Positions 52,221 through 60,996 of a stretch of DNA of 63,227 bases are shown one piece after another; position 1 is the first letter of the stretch, and every line of letters begins with the position of its first letter. The DNA comes from Myxococcota bacterium (lineage in GTDB: Bacteria > Myxococcota_A > Polyangia > Polyangiales > Polyangiaceae). The stretch is taken from contig CAUJEM010000037.1 of the NCBI GenBank assembly GCA_963169915.1, forward strand, positions 1 through 63,227, in the 5' to 3' direction. The position numbers and the translations under genes are program-made. Under the pieces are notes generated by a model. It was not told the DNA's origin and made no database searches. It saw only the letters and a list, made by a program, of their open reading frames with translations.

Positions 52221-52997
52221 CTACAGCTCCATCGCCAGGCCGAGCATCCAGGTGCTCTCGCCCACTTGGAGCGTGCCGTTTCCGAAGCCGCTGAGATCGC
52301 TCCGGTACCACTCCGCGAAGAAGTACGTGTGGTTGATGCCGGCGGTGGTGTCCAGGTTGATGGATGATTGGCGGTCCATCCAGTCGAGCTCCAGCATGCC
52401 GCCCAAGGCGAACTGCCAGCCGTAGCTGGCGCCCTTGCCCTCCACGTCACCCACGTGGCTCGCCTCGTCCCCGAGGCTGCTCCACCAGAGGGCATAGCCC
52501 AGCCCCAGCTTGCCATAGGCCACGAGTGGGATGCGCAGCTCGCGTGCCAGTAGATCCACGCGGAGCACCCCCACCGCGTACACCGGCAGCACCGCCAGCG
52601 TGGTCTCCTGCTCGGAGCGCCCCGTGCCGTCGCTGAAGCGAGCGTTGGCGGAGGCGCTGGTGTAGCCCAGCCCCACCCCGGGCCCGAGGGAGCCGAAGTA
52701 CGGCAGCCGGAGCGCTTGCCAGTCGAGCTCCAGGCCCACGAGGTAGCGGTTGTCGGTGCCGAAGGTGTCCTTGAAGGGGGCGGCGCCGCTGAACTCGTCG
52801 TCGACCCTCGGCACGTAGCGACCGAACCTCAGCTCGACGGCGTAGTCCTGCGGGCTCCGCTGGATGCCCGTCTCCTTCCCACCATAGGGGCCGAACTCAT
52901 CCACGCCCTGCGCGCGCGCGACCCCGGAGAGCCCGAGGGCCGCGCCCGTCAGCGCGAGCGGGGCGAGCCAGCGCCCCAGCTGTCGCGCGGAGCCCAT
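52221..52997 (-). CDS. Outer-membrane beta-barrel protein (MXAN_2562-like)
   Basis: A 258-aa exported protein with signal peptide (LAPLALTGAALGLSGVARA). The mature part begins with SPQDYAVELRFGRYVPRVDDEF, and ends VGESTWMLGLAMEL, typical of barrel proteins. Strands such as YLVGLELDWQALRLPYFG and LPVYAVGVLRVDLLAREL are evident. It resembles the myxobacterial family I know as MXAN_2562, from memory. The ATG overlaps the stop of the MYXO-CTERM gene (TGATG), with a GGAG site before it. Confidence 0.82.
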   Translation of the reverse strand: MGSARQLGRWLAPLALTGAALGLSGVARAQGVDEFGPYGGKETGIQRSPQDYAVELRFGRYVPRVDDEFSGAAPFKDTFGTDNRYLVGLELDWQALRLPYFGSLGPGVGLGYTSASANARFSDGTGRSEQETTLAVLPVYAVGVLRVDLLARELRIPLVAYGKLGLGYALWWSSLGDEASHVGDVEGKGASYGWQFALGGMLELDWMDRQSSINLDTTAGINHTYFFAEWYRSDLSGFGNGTLQVGESTWMLGLAMEL

Positions 52998-54034
52998 CAC
53001 GCGCTCCTCCGTCGCAGCCCCAAGGCGAGCAGCGCGCCGAGCAGGAGCGCGCTGGCGCCCTGCCCGCCGCGGGCGCCGAGCGAGCAGAAGCCGCCGCCCG
53101 CCTCACCCCCTGCGGCGCGGTACTCCTCGAAGAAGTCCGTGACCTCCTGGGGCGAGCCGCAGGCCAAGGCGCTCAGCTTGCCGACGTTGCCGACGGTGTC
53201 CACGCCGGCCACGGCGACCGCGTAGCGCGCTTGGTTCTCGAGGCCGCTCACCTCCCCACGGCTGCTGAGCGCGCCGGTGACGCTGCCGCAATAATAGCTC
53301 TCGTCCGGGAGCTCCCCGGGCACCAGCGCGGCGCTCGCGCAGCCGCCCCCGTCCGCACCCTCGAGCGTCGTGCGGTCACAATAGAAGCGGTAGCCCTGGC
53401 GGTCGTTGTCCGTCGAGCCATCGAAGCGGACGATGAGGGCGCCCTCACCGGCGCCGGCCTTCACGTTGGTGGGGGGCACCGGGCCCAGGAGATCGTACTT
53501 CGCCGCCGTGTAGACGGCCGGCGTGAACCCCGCGGGCGCCTCGCCAGAGCCGTTCAAGAGAAAGAAGTAGAGGCTGAGCGACTGCGGCGTGGTGGGACCG
53601 GAGTAGGCATCGCAGTCTGCGCTGGTTCCTGGCGACGCGGCGATGTCCCCGCCCTTTCGCTGCGCGATGATGTCCTGGACGCGCACGAGGAGGCTGAAGG
53701 TGCTGGCCGTCGGCGTGCTGGGCGCGTAGACCGGCCAGCACTGCGGCGAGGTGCCGTGCCGCTTGTCGTAGGCGCCACAGTCGACGCTGCTGCCCGCCCA
53801 GACCTCCAGCGCGTAGCCTTGGTAGTTCATCACGCTGACCGTGAACTGATAGGCGTCGTCCGATGTGCAGTCCTTGTAGGACATCCACAGCGGCTCGCGC
53901 GAGGAGTCGCGCGCTGACTTCGTGCGGGTGACGGTGGGCGCCAGCGTCAGCGTCTGGGCCGCGGCGGGGGCAGCCCCGCCGAGAGTGACGGTGAGCGCGA
54001 GGAGGGCTCTGCTCAGGTGGCGGCGGCGAGACAT
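52997..54034 (-). CDS. MYXO-CTERM-type surface-anchored protein (MXAN_2561-like)
   Basis: A 345-aa exported protein. Signal peptide LLALTVTLGGAAPAAAQ. The body has many Cys (for example WMSYKDCTSDDAYQF, GSSVDCGAYD, DESYYCGS) and a fibronectin-like segment PVPPTNVKAGAGEGALIVRFDGSTDNDR, cut here for length. The C-terminus has a Cys (GGFCSLG), a hydrophobic helix (ASALLLGALLALGL) and RRR, the layout of the MYXO-CTERM signal that is sorted to the outside in myxobacteria. The ATG is at 54034. It is coupled to the beta-barrel gene, suggesting joint function. Confidence 0.85.
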   Translation of the reverse strand: MSRRRHLSRALLALTVTLGGAAPAAAQTLTLAPTVTRTKSARDSSREPLWMSYKDCTSDDAYQFTVSVMNYQGYALEVWAGSSVDCGAYDKRHGTSPQCWPVYAPSTPTASTFSLLVRVQDIIAQRKGGDIAASPGTSADCDAYSGPTTPQSLSLYFFLLNGSGEAPAGFTPAVYTAAKYDLLGPVPPTNVKAGAGEGALIVRFDGSTDNDRQGYRFYCDRTTLEGADGGGCASAALVPGELPDESYYCGSVTGALSSRGEVSGLENQARYAVAVAGVDTVGNVGKLSALACGSPQEVTDFFEEYRAAGGEAGGGFCSLGARGGQGASALLLGALLALGLRRRSA

Positions 54035-54237
54035 GGGCGCCCTTTGGAGCACGGAGCGTGCCAACCGGCAAATGCTTGCTGGAGCTGGGCGCGGCGTCGA
54101 GCCGGCCTCGAGGGGGGACGCCTTGGCGCGACGACGCACTGCGGGCTCGCCAGCTTGGCGCGCGGTCCCGGTGGCGTGCCATTCTGACACCGCCACGCCT
54201 GTCAGGGGCGCGCGCCAGGGGCTAGGCTGCGAGCGGC
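54035..54237. promoter_or_regulatory. Divergent promoter region
   Basis: This 203-base gap separates the minus-strand MYXO-CTERM gene from the plus-strand pseudokinase gene. It should hold both promoters. I see no clear -35 or -10 pair or repeat in it. Confidence 0.35.
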
Positions 54238-56025
54238 ATGGCTCTGGAGGCTGGTGAAGCGCTGCTCGGACGGTTTCGGATCGAGCGTTACCGCGGGGCC
54301 GTCGGTGCCGTGCAGCTCGCGGAGGGGCGCGATCGCCTCGGCGAGCGCGTGGTCCTCGCCGTGCTCGTGGCGCCGCTCGGGCTCGTCGCAGGTGCGGACG
54401 CGGCGGAGCTGTTCGGGCAGTGCCGGCGCTTCGCCTTGGGCGTGCCTCGGCTGGCCCGCCCCATCGCCGCGGGCATCGCCGAGGGGCGCTTGGTGCTGGC
54501 ATGGGAGGCGGGGGGGGAGCGGCGCCTCGACGAGCTGCTCGTGGCCGAGCCACCGCCCGAGCGGCAGTGGGCGGACGGCTGGCTCGGGCAGCTCGCGGAG
54601 ACGCTCGGCCGCCTGCACGACGGCGGCTCCTCCCACGGCTGGGTGGTCCCGGAGCTCATCGCCGTGCGCGCGGGCGAGGCGACGCTCGAGGGCTTCGGCT
54701 TGGTGGACGTCGCCCGTAGGCTGTACGGGCAGGAGGCGCTGGCTAAGCTCCTCCCCGGGGCGCCCGGCGGGCACACCACGGCGGAGGCCGGACCCCAGGC
54801 GGACGCCAGCGCCCTCGCCGCGCTCGAGCGAGCGCTGCGAGGAGGGAGCGCCGCCGCGGAGCGCACCTCGACCGCACCAGGCGAGCCCCCCCTGGTCGTG
54901 GAGCCGCGCGACGGCGCGCCTCCGGCGGCGCTGCCGCGCGATCCCTCGCGGCCCGGAGACGCGCTGCGGGAGACGCGGGCCGCGCCCGCCCCCGCCGCAG
55001 CAGCGAGGCCACCGCGGCCGGCGTGGCCCCTCGTGCTGGGCGTCTTGGCGCTGGTGCTCGTCGGGGGCGCCGGTGGGCTCGGCGTCGTGGTCGCCCTGCT
55101 GCAGAGCGGGCGCGCTGGCGGCGGCGCTTCAGCAGGCGCGTCGAGCGCGCCGGTCCAGGGCTCGCCGGGGCAGCCCCCTGAGCCCCTCGAGGAGGGCGAG
55201 GGGGAGGGCGCGCCCGTCGCTCCGGGGGAGCCACCCCTCACGGAGCCCAACGACCCCGCGGAGCCCCCCTCGGCCACCCCAGCCGCCCCTGGTGGGGACG
55301 CTTGGCTCACCGCCGACGGCCCCGCGACCGCGCCGGGGCTGGTCCGCGCTGGCGACGAGGCGCGGCTAGCACCGCCGAACTCGAGCGAGAGCGCCGCGCT
55401 GCTCCCGCTCCGAGCCGGGGCTGCGCTCTTGGGGCCGGCGGCCTCCCCGCTGACCCTCGTGGTGTTCGGTGATCTGGACTGCCCAGCGACGCGCCGGCTC
55501 TGGCGTGAGCTCGGGCGCCTCCGCGGCACGCCGGAGGCCGGCCTGCGGGTGTCGTGGCGTCACCGCCCGCTCTCGCAGCACCCGAACGCGGTCGCGGCGG
55601 CGCGCGTCGCCCTCGCCCTGCTCGAGCGTGAGCCGCTGGCGCACTACCGCTTCTTGGACGCGGTCGCGGCCAGCACCGAGCCGGCCGATCGTGAGCAGCT
55701 CGAGCGCTGGGTCGAGCAGGTGGGGCTCGCCCCTGGCGTCGTCGCCGCTTGGCTGGCGACCCCCAGTGATCAGGTCGAGCGCTGGCTCGCGGAGGATCTG
55801 CTCTTGGCCGGGCGCTACGCCGTGCTCGCGACCCCCACCCTGTTCGTCAATGGTCTGCGTCTGGATGGGTTCGTGGGCACCGAAGCGCTCGCGCGGCTCT
55901 TGGAGCAAGAGGGGAGGGCCGCGGCGCGCGCCGCGCCGCGCGCTCGCGGGGCGCTCTACGCGCAGCGCGTCAGCAATAACCTCATCGGGCTCGAGGGCCC
56001 GGGCGCTGAGCCTGCGCCGCCCTAG
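54238..56025 (+). CDS. Pseudokinase fused through a membrane helix to a DsbA-like thioredoxin domain
   Basis: A 595-aa protein in three parts. Residues 8-160 have the order of a Ser/Thr kinase domain but lost catalysis: AVQLAEG and VVLAVLVAP lack the ATP Lys, the catalytic loop is HGW (133-135) in place of HRD, and DFG is GFG (152-154). A Pro/Ala linker leads to one membrane helix (264-288). The outside part ends with a DsbA-like domain from about 403: LVVFGDLDCPATRRLWREL, with Cys415 but Thr418 in place of the second active-site Cys, HPNAVAAARVALALLE, and the cis-Pro loop TPTLFVNG (532-539). Expected role is sensing or binding instead of catalysis (inference). Confidence 0.82.
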   Translation: MALEAGEALLGRFRIERYRGAVGAVQLAEGRDRLGERVVLAVLVAPLGLVAGADAAELFGQCRRFALGVPRLARPIAAGIAEGRLVLAWEAGGERRLDELLVAEPPPERQWADGWLGQLAETLGRLHDGGSSHGWVVPELIAVRAGEATLEGFGLVDVARRLYGQEALAKLLPGAPGGHTTAEAGPQADASALAALERALRGGSAAAERTSTAPGEPPLVVEPRDGAPPAALPRDPSRPGDALRETRAAPAPAAAARPPRPAWPLVLGVLALVLVGGAGGLGVVVALLQSGRAGGGASAGASSAPVQGSPGQPPEPLEEGEGEGAPVAPGEPPLTEPNDPAEPPSATPAAPGGDAWLTADGPATAPGLVRAGDEARLAPPNSSESAALLPLRAGAALLGPAASPLTLVVFGDLDCPATRRLWRELGRLRGTPEAGLRVSWRHRPLSQHPNAVAAARVALALLEREPLAHYRFLDAVAASTEPADREQLERWVEQVGLAPGVVAAWLATPSDQVERWLAEDLLLAGRYAVLATPTLFVNGLRLDGFVGTEALARLLEQEGRAAARAAPRARGALYAQRVSNNLIGLEGPGAEPAPP

Positions 56026-57008
56026 AGCCGGATCTCCCAATAGCTGCGGCGACGCAGCCCATCCACCCAGCTCTTACGAGCCTTGGCCATCTTCTCCATG
56101 TAGACGCGCTCCGCGAGCTCGTCCCGCGCCTCCTCGTAGCTGGGCAGCTCCGTCTCGTCCCGCTCGGTCACTTTGAGGACGGCGAGCTGCTCCCCCCAGC
56201 GGATGGGCGCGGAGACCTCCCCCACCTCCAGCGCGTGCGCGGCGCGCTCGAGGGGCGCGGGCAGCTTGCCCGCGCTGAGCCACCCGAGGTCGCCGCCGCG
56301 CGCGCGGGTGGCGGCGTCGCTGGAGTGCGCTCTGGCGAGCGCCGCGAAGTCCGCGCCGCCGCGCGCCTGCTGGGAGAGCCGCTGGGCGGTGGCGAGCGTC
56401 GCCGCGGCGTCCGCGGAGGCCGGCAGCAAGATCCACGCGGCGCGATAGCGCAGCTTGGCGCGCTCCTCGAGGACCAAGCCGCGGAAGGCGGCGCGCAGAT
56501 CTTCCTCCGAGATCTTGAGGCGCCCTTGGACACGCAGGTTGATGAGCTTGACCTCCAGGAGCTGACGCCGCACCTCTTCGCGGTACTGCCGCTCATTCAT
56601 GCCGCTCCGCTGCGTCTCGGCGAGCAGCGCCTCGACGCTGACGCGGTTCTGGCGCGCCACGCGCTGGATGGCCTCGTCAATCTCCTTCGAGGTCACCGTG
56701 AGGCGCGCGCGCGCGGCCGCGCGGAGCTGGAGCTCTTCGTCCACCATCCGCTCGACGAGCATGCGGTAGAGCTGTGACATCGCGGCGGCGCGCTGCGCGC
56801 CGGGCGGCACCTCGGCCTCCACCTTCAGCGCGAAGGGCCGCGCGCGCTCTCTCAAGTCACTGAGCAGGATGGCGCGCTCCCCCACGACCGCGACGATGCG
56901 CTCGACGACGGTCGCTCGAGCGCGCGCGGACGTCAGCGCCAAGGTGATGAGCAGCCCCAGCGTGAGGACGCCGCGCGGGACCCTTCGCCGAGAGGCAGCA
57001 GACGACAT
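56022..57008 (-). CDS. SurA-like periplasmic chaperone / peptidyl-prolyl isomerase
   Basis: A 328-aa exported protein. Signal peptide GVLTLGLLITLALTSARARA; the mature part begins VVERIVAVVGERAILLSDLRE, the usual SurA start. The SurA_N region follows (LVERMVDEELQLRAAARA; NEREYREEV-type segment NERQYREEVRRQLLEVKLI). One parvulin-type domain is at about residues 185-285 (AWILLPASADAA, ARAHSSDAATRARGGDLGWLS, PIRWGEQLAVLKV), and a C-terminal helix follows. SurA delivers outer-membrane proteins. The gene ends overlapping the pseudokinase gene by four bases. Confidence 0.88.
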   Translation of the reverse strand: MSSAASRRRVPRGVLTLGLLITLALTSARARATVVERIVAVVGERAILLSDLRERARPFALKVEAEVPPGAQRAAAMSQLYRMLVERMVDEELQLRAAARARLTVTSKEIDEAIQRVARQNRVSVEALLAETQRSGMNERQYREEVRRQLLEVKLINLRVQGRLKISEEDLRAAFRGLVLEERAKLRYRAAWILLPASADAAATLATAQRLSQQARGGADFAALARAHSSDAATRARGGDLGWLSAGKLPAPLERAAHALEVGEVSAPIRWGEQLAVLKVTERDETELPSYEEARDELAERVYMEKMAKARKSWVDGLRRRSYWEIRL

Positions 57009-57120
57009 GACGGCCGCTCTCCTAGCATGGCCACCGCGCTCGCGCCGAGCCAGGGGAGCGCGCGCGGCGGCCGAACGCCGATCTTGAAGCACGAGGGGGC
57101 AAGGGCTAAGCTCAAAGCCC

Positions 57121-57996
57121 ATGGGCAAGCATCGATCTTGGGGTGGTCTCGTGGGGGCGCTGGGGATCGGGCTGCTCGGCCCTGCCGCCGCTCGGGCGGC
57201 CAATGAGCCCCCGCCGCCGCCCGTCGCCGCGCCGCCTGCCGCGCCGCCGTCGCCCAGCGCCATGAGCGTGCCCCCTGCGCCGAGCGCGGCGCCTCCAGCG
57301 GCTCCCGCGTCGCCGCCGCCGGCCCCCGCGGCGGCGCCGGTCGAGGAGCCCCCGCCGCCGCCCTTCATCGCGCCGCCGCGGGGCTCCGGCCCCGCGGCGC
57401 CTCTCGGTCGACCGTCGCCCTCCCCCGCCGAGCGGCTCGCCGACGGCGCCGCGGCGGAGAACACGCCCTTCGTCGACTTGCTCATTTCGCACCTCGCGTT
57501 CGACGAGCGCTACAGCAGCGGGGTCAACATCGGCGTGCAGGGCGGCGCCTATGTCGCCAAGCGGCTGCGGCTGGCGGCGCGGGCGCTGATGCCCACCGGC
57601 GCCACCGAGGACGACAGCTATTACTACTACGACGAGGAGCAGACGCCGAACGACGTCAACGTCGTCTTCGGAGCCTCCGCAGGCGTCATCGCGGTCGCGA
57701 CCAGGTCGCTGGTGTTCGCTCCCAGCATCGCGTTTCTCATGCAGGACGCGCTCGACTACGGCACCTTCGTGGGCTTGGCCTTCCCGGTGGAGTGGACGCT
57801 GCCGAGCGGCGTCCGGTTCGGGGTCGAGCTGGATCTCGGCCGGAGCTTCGGGGGTGAGCGGACGGTGTACCGCTACGTGGGGGGCGACTCCCCGCGGAGA
57901 GAGGAAGGCACCGAGAAGCGCCCCTTCGGGACGGGCATCATGCTGCAGTTCAACGTCGGGACCGCCTTCGGCCGCCCGGAGCCGGCAGCGCGCTGA
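57121..57996 (+). CDS. Exported Pro/Ala-rich protein with barrel-like C-terminus
   Basis: A 291-aa protein. Signal peptide GGLVGALGIGLLGPAAARA is followed by about 80 residues of Pro/Ala repeats. The C-terminal part has strand-like segments (VNIGVQGGAYVAKRLRLAAR; NVVFGASAGVIAVATRSL; GVRFGVELDLGRSF) and ends IMLQFNVGTAFG, suggesting an outer-membrane barrel or porin-like domain. A Tyr-rich run (DDSYYYYDEEQ) is unusual. Function unknown. Divergent from the SurA-like gene. Confidence 0.78.
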   Translation: MGKHRSWGGLVGALGIGLLGPAAARAANEPPPPPVAAPPAAPPSPSAMSVPPAPSAAPPAAPASPPPAPAAAPVEEPPPPPFIAPPRGSGPAAPLGRPSPSPAERLADGAAAENTPFVDLLISHLAFDERYSSGVNIGVQGGAYVAKRLRLAARALMPTGATEDDSYYYYDEEQTPNDVNVVFGASAGVIAVATRSLVFAPSIAFLMQDALDYGTFVGLAFPVEWTLPSGVRFGVELDLGRSFGGERTVYRYVGGDSPRREEGTEKRPFGTGIMLQFNVGTAFGRPEPAAR

Positions 57997-58074
57997 GCCG
58001 CGGGCGGGGCTCCCTCGGGGGAGTGGTCACCGCGCGAGCGCGTCGGTAGGCTTGGCGTGAGAGTCCCCGCTTCC

Positions 58075-58995
58075 ATGCTCCGCCGCCCCTCATCACGCCT
58101 CTACGCCGCCGCGCTGCACGCTGCGCTCTTGGCGCTGGCGTCCCCGGCCGACGGCTTCACGCTGGTGGTGAAGGCCGGAGACACGCTCGCCTCCATCGCG
58201 GAGGCCAACTACGGCAGCATCCAGCGGGAGAGCCTGCTCGTGGTCGCCAACGGCTTGGACGCGCAAGGCGGCTCGCCCATCACGCCCGGGATGCGCCTGG
58301 AGGTCCCCGCCCTCGGGCAGCGTCGCGTCGTCGCCGGAGACACCTGGGCCAAGCTGGCCACCGAGCTGCTGGGGGCCTCGTACCGCGCGGACGTGCTCTC
58401 CGTCGCCAACGGCTCGAGCCCGTGGCTCACGCCGGCGGAGGGCGAGCAGATCATCGTGCCCTACAACCTGACCGTCATCGCGGGCCAGAGTGACACCACC
58501 ATCACGCTCGCCTATCGCTTCCTTGGTGACATGAACAAGGCCTGGATGCTCGATCACTACAACGGGCTCAAGGGCCGCAAGATCTTGCGCGGGGACGTCC
58601 TGCTCATCCCGCTGACGGACTTGGCGCTCACCCCGAGCGGCGCGGAGGCGGCGCGCCTCGCCGCGGGCGCTGCGTGCAGCGAGGGATCCGCGGAGCAGCG
58701 CACGCTCCAGCGCAAGGCGGACGCCGAGCTCCCGAGCTTGGGCGCCGATCTGCGCGCGGCGCGCTACGTGGAGGTGCTCGTGCGCGGCACGCGCCTCTTG
58801 GCCAACCCCGGCCTGCTCAGCAAGCCTCAGCTCGCCACCCTCCACCGCGCGCTCTTGGAGGCCTTCGTGGCGCTCGACGCGCCCGGGCAGGCCGCGCTCG
58901 CGTGCAAGGCCTGGCGTCAGCAGGCGCCCGAGCAGCCGCTCGACCCGACCTGGGTCAGCCCCAAGGTGCTCTCGGCCTGCGCGGGGCTCGAGTGA
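58075..58995 (+). CDS. Exported LysM-domain protein
   Basis: A protein of about 306 aa that should bind peptidoglycan. Signal peptide YAAALHAALLALASPADG, then a LysM module (TLVVKAGDTLASIAEANYG to PGMRLEVP). Two further LysM-like stretches follow, RRVVAGDTWAKLATELLGAS and TVIAGQSDTTITLAYRFLG. The C-terminal half is helical with two or three Cys. The ATG at 58075 is chosen for the signal peptide; a GTG at 58057 is an alternative. The stop overlaps the kinase GTG (GTGA). Confidence 0.8.
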   Translation: MLRRPSSRLYAAALHAALLALASPADGFTLVVKAGDTLASIAEANYGSIQRESLLVVANGLDAQGGSPITPGMRLEVPALGQRRVVAGDTWAKLATELLGASYRADVLSVANGSSPWLTPAEGEQIIVPYNLTVIAGQSDTTITLAYRFLGDMNKAWMLDHYNGLKGRKILRGDVLLIPLTDLALTPSGAEAARLAAGAACSEGSAEQRTLQRKADAELPSLGADLRAARYVEVLVRGTRLLANPGLLSKPQLATLHRALLEAFVALDAPGQAALACKAWRQQAPEQPLDPTWVSPKVLSACAGLE

Positions 58996-60098
58996 AGAGC
59001 GCGGCGCCGGCCGACGCCGCCCTGGAGCGGGTCGGGCGCTATCGTCTGCTGGGCGTCATCGGAGAGGGCGCGAGCGGCCGCGTGTACGACGCCGTCTGTG
59101 AGGCCACCGAGGCCGAGCCGGCCGAGCCCGTGGTCCCCGTAGGGACGCGCATCGCGCTCAAGCTGATCCACCAGCACCTCGTCGGGGACCGGCAGCAGAG
59201 CACGCGCTTCAAGCGGGAGGCGCGGATCTTGAGCCAGCTCCGCGGCGAGGGGCTGGTGGCGCTGCTCGAGGTGGGAGAGACCCCGGAGGGTCGCCTCTAC
59301 ATGGCGCTCGAGCGGGTGCAGGGCGCGTCGCTCGAGCACCTGCGAAGCGAGGGGCCCTTGACGGCGACCCGCGCGGTCACGCTGGCGGTGCAGATCTGTG
59401 AGGCGCTCGAGCAAGCTCATGCGCTCGGCGTGGTCCATCGAGATCTCAAGCCCAGCAACGTGATGGTGGAGCAGCGGGAGCAGCGGGAGCAGGTCCGGCT
59501 CCTGGATTTCGGGCTCGCCAAGCTGCTGCACCGGGGCGCCGCCGACTCCCTCGGTGCGCTCACGGAGCAGGACATGGTGTTTGGCACGCCGGAGTACATG
59601 GCCCCAGAGCAAGCGCGGGGTGACGAGATCGACGGGCGGGTCGATGTGTACGCGGTGGGCGTCATCGTGTACGAGCTGCTCGCGGGGGAGGTGCCGTTCC
59701 GTGGAGCCACCCCCATCGCCACCATGACGGCGCACCTGGTCCAGCCCCTCGTGCCCCTGGCGGCGCGCGGCGTCGCGGTGAGCCCGGCGCTCTCGGCGGT
59801 GGTCAGCCACGCGCTCGCACGCGCTCCGGAGCAGCGCTATCCCTCGCTGTCCGCGCTCGCCGCGGCGCTCCGTCAGGCGCTCGCGGCGCCCGAGGACGAG
59901 GCCGCGGTGCGTCCCGAGGGGCACGACCCCGCGCTCTCGGACACGGCGCTGGCGCTCACCGCGCCCCCGCGCGCCCCCGCGCCGCCGGAGCCCGAGCCAG
60001 CGCCGCGCCTGAGCTCCCTCTGGATCGTGCTGGCGGTGCTGGCCGCGCTCCTCGGCGTGGCGATCGGTGTGGTCATGAGCCTGGTGAGCGCATTATGA
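58992..60098 (+). CDS. Ser/Thr protein kinase with C-terminal membrane anchor
   Basis: A 368-aa eukaryotic-like kinase: Gly-rich loop IGEGASGRVYDA, catalytic HRDLKPSN, DFGLAK and GTPEYMAPEQARG are canonical, so it should be active. A Pro-rich linker leads to one C-terminal membrane helix (LWIVLAVLAALLGVAIGVVM) with no sizeable outer domain. The GTG start overlaps the LysM gene stop, so the kinase may be made with a wall-binding partner. FHA proteins elsewhere in the window could read its phospho-Thr sites (inference). Confidence 0.93.
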   Translation: MKSAAPADAALERVGRYRLLGVIGEGASGRVYDAVCEATEAEPAEPVVPVGTRIALKLIHQHLVGDRQQSTRFKREARILSQLRGEGLVALLEVGETPEGRLYMALERVQGASLEHLRSEGPLTATRAVTLAVQICEALEQAHALGVVHRDLKPSNVMVEQREQREQVRLLDFGLAKLLHRGAADSLGALTEQDMVFGTPEYMAPEQARGDEIDGRVDVYAVGVIVYELLAGEVPFRGATPIATMTAHLVQPLVPLAARGVAVSPALSAVVSHALARAPEQRYPSLSALAAALRQALAAPEDEAAVRPEGHDPALSDTALALTAPPRAPAPPEPEPAPRLSSLWIVLAVLAALLGVAIGVVMSLVSAL

Positions 60099-60105
60099 GG
60101 GGCTG

Positions 60106-60996
60106 GTGCAAGAGCCGGTGCTCGACTGGGGCAAGCTAGCCCCGCTGCGGCTGCGAGCGCGGGTCCTGGCGGACGGCCTCTTCGCTGGGGGGCACCGCAG
60201 CGTGCGCCGCGGTGCGGGCATCGAGTTCGGCGGCTACCGCAGCTACGTGCCCGGGGATGATTTACGGTTTCTGGACCGCCGCGCGCTCGTGCGCCACGGA
60301 AAGCTGCTCGTCCGGGAGTTCGAGACCGAGACCGATCGTAGCGTCAGCCTCATCCTCGACGCCAGCGCGTCCATGGGGTTTCGGGGCGCCACGGCGCCCG
60401 CCTCGAAGCTCGCCTGGGTCGGGCTGCTCGCGGCGGCGCTCACCCGCATCGCGGTCCACGCCGGCGACGCGGTGGCGCTCGACTGGGTGGGAGGGGCGGG
60501 CGGACCGCGCCTTGGCGCGGCGAGCGGGCGCGAGGCCTTCGAGCGCGTGGTCGCCGCCCTGGAGAGCTGCCGCGCGGGAGGTGATCTCGTGGCCGAGCCC
60601 GGGCTCCTGACCCAGGCGCTCGCCCCGGTGGCGCGTCGGGCGCGCCGGGGAGCGCTGATCGTGCTGTTCAGTGACCTGCTGGACCTGCCGGAGGACGCGC
60701 TGGAGGCCGTCATGGCGCTGGGGGCACGAGGCCGTGAGCTGCTCGTGGTGCGGGTGCTCGATCCCGAAGAGGCGCGCTTCCCCTACGAGGGTCCGCTGCG
60801 GCTTCGCAGCCTCGAGGGCGACGTCATCACCGAGACCGACGCAGCGGCGGCGCGCGACGCGTACCTCGCCGCGCTCGCGGACATCGGCGAGACGTGGCGC
60901 GCGCGCGTCCTCGCGCGCGCCGGTCGGTGGGTCGATCTCGTGACCGACGAGGAGCCGCTGTCGGCGCTGCAGCGACTCCTGGAGTCGAGCTCGTGA
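60106..60996 (+). CDS. DUF58 (vWA-like) domain protein
   Basis: A 296-aa protein of the DUF58 family, usually found with MoxR ATPases and Bat proteins. Typical are GIEFGGYRSYVPGDDLRFLDRRALVR, the vWA metal-site motif DASASMGF (MIDAS DxSxS form) and LIVLFSDLLD. It starts at a GTG seven bases after the kinase stop. No MoxR gene is in the window. Its stop overlaps the next GTG (GTGA). Confidence 0.92.
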   Translation: MQEPVLDWGKLAPLRLRARVLADGLFAGGHRSVRRGAGIEFGGYRSYVPGDDLRFLDRRALVRHGKLLVREFETETDRSVSLILDASASMGFRGATAPASKLAWVGLLAAALTRIAVHAGDAVALDWVGGAGGPRLGAASGREAFERVVAALESCRAGGDLVAEPGLLTQALAPVARRARRGALIVLFSDLLDLPEDALEAVMALGARGRELLVVRVLDPEEARFPYEGPLRLRSLEGDVITETDAAAARDAYLAALADIGETWRARVLARAGRWVDLVTDEEPLSALQRLLESSS

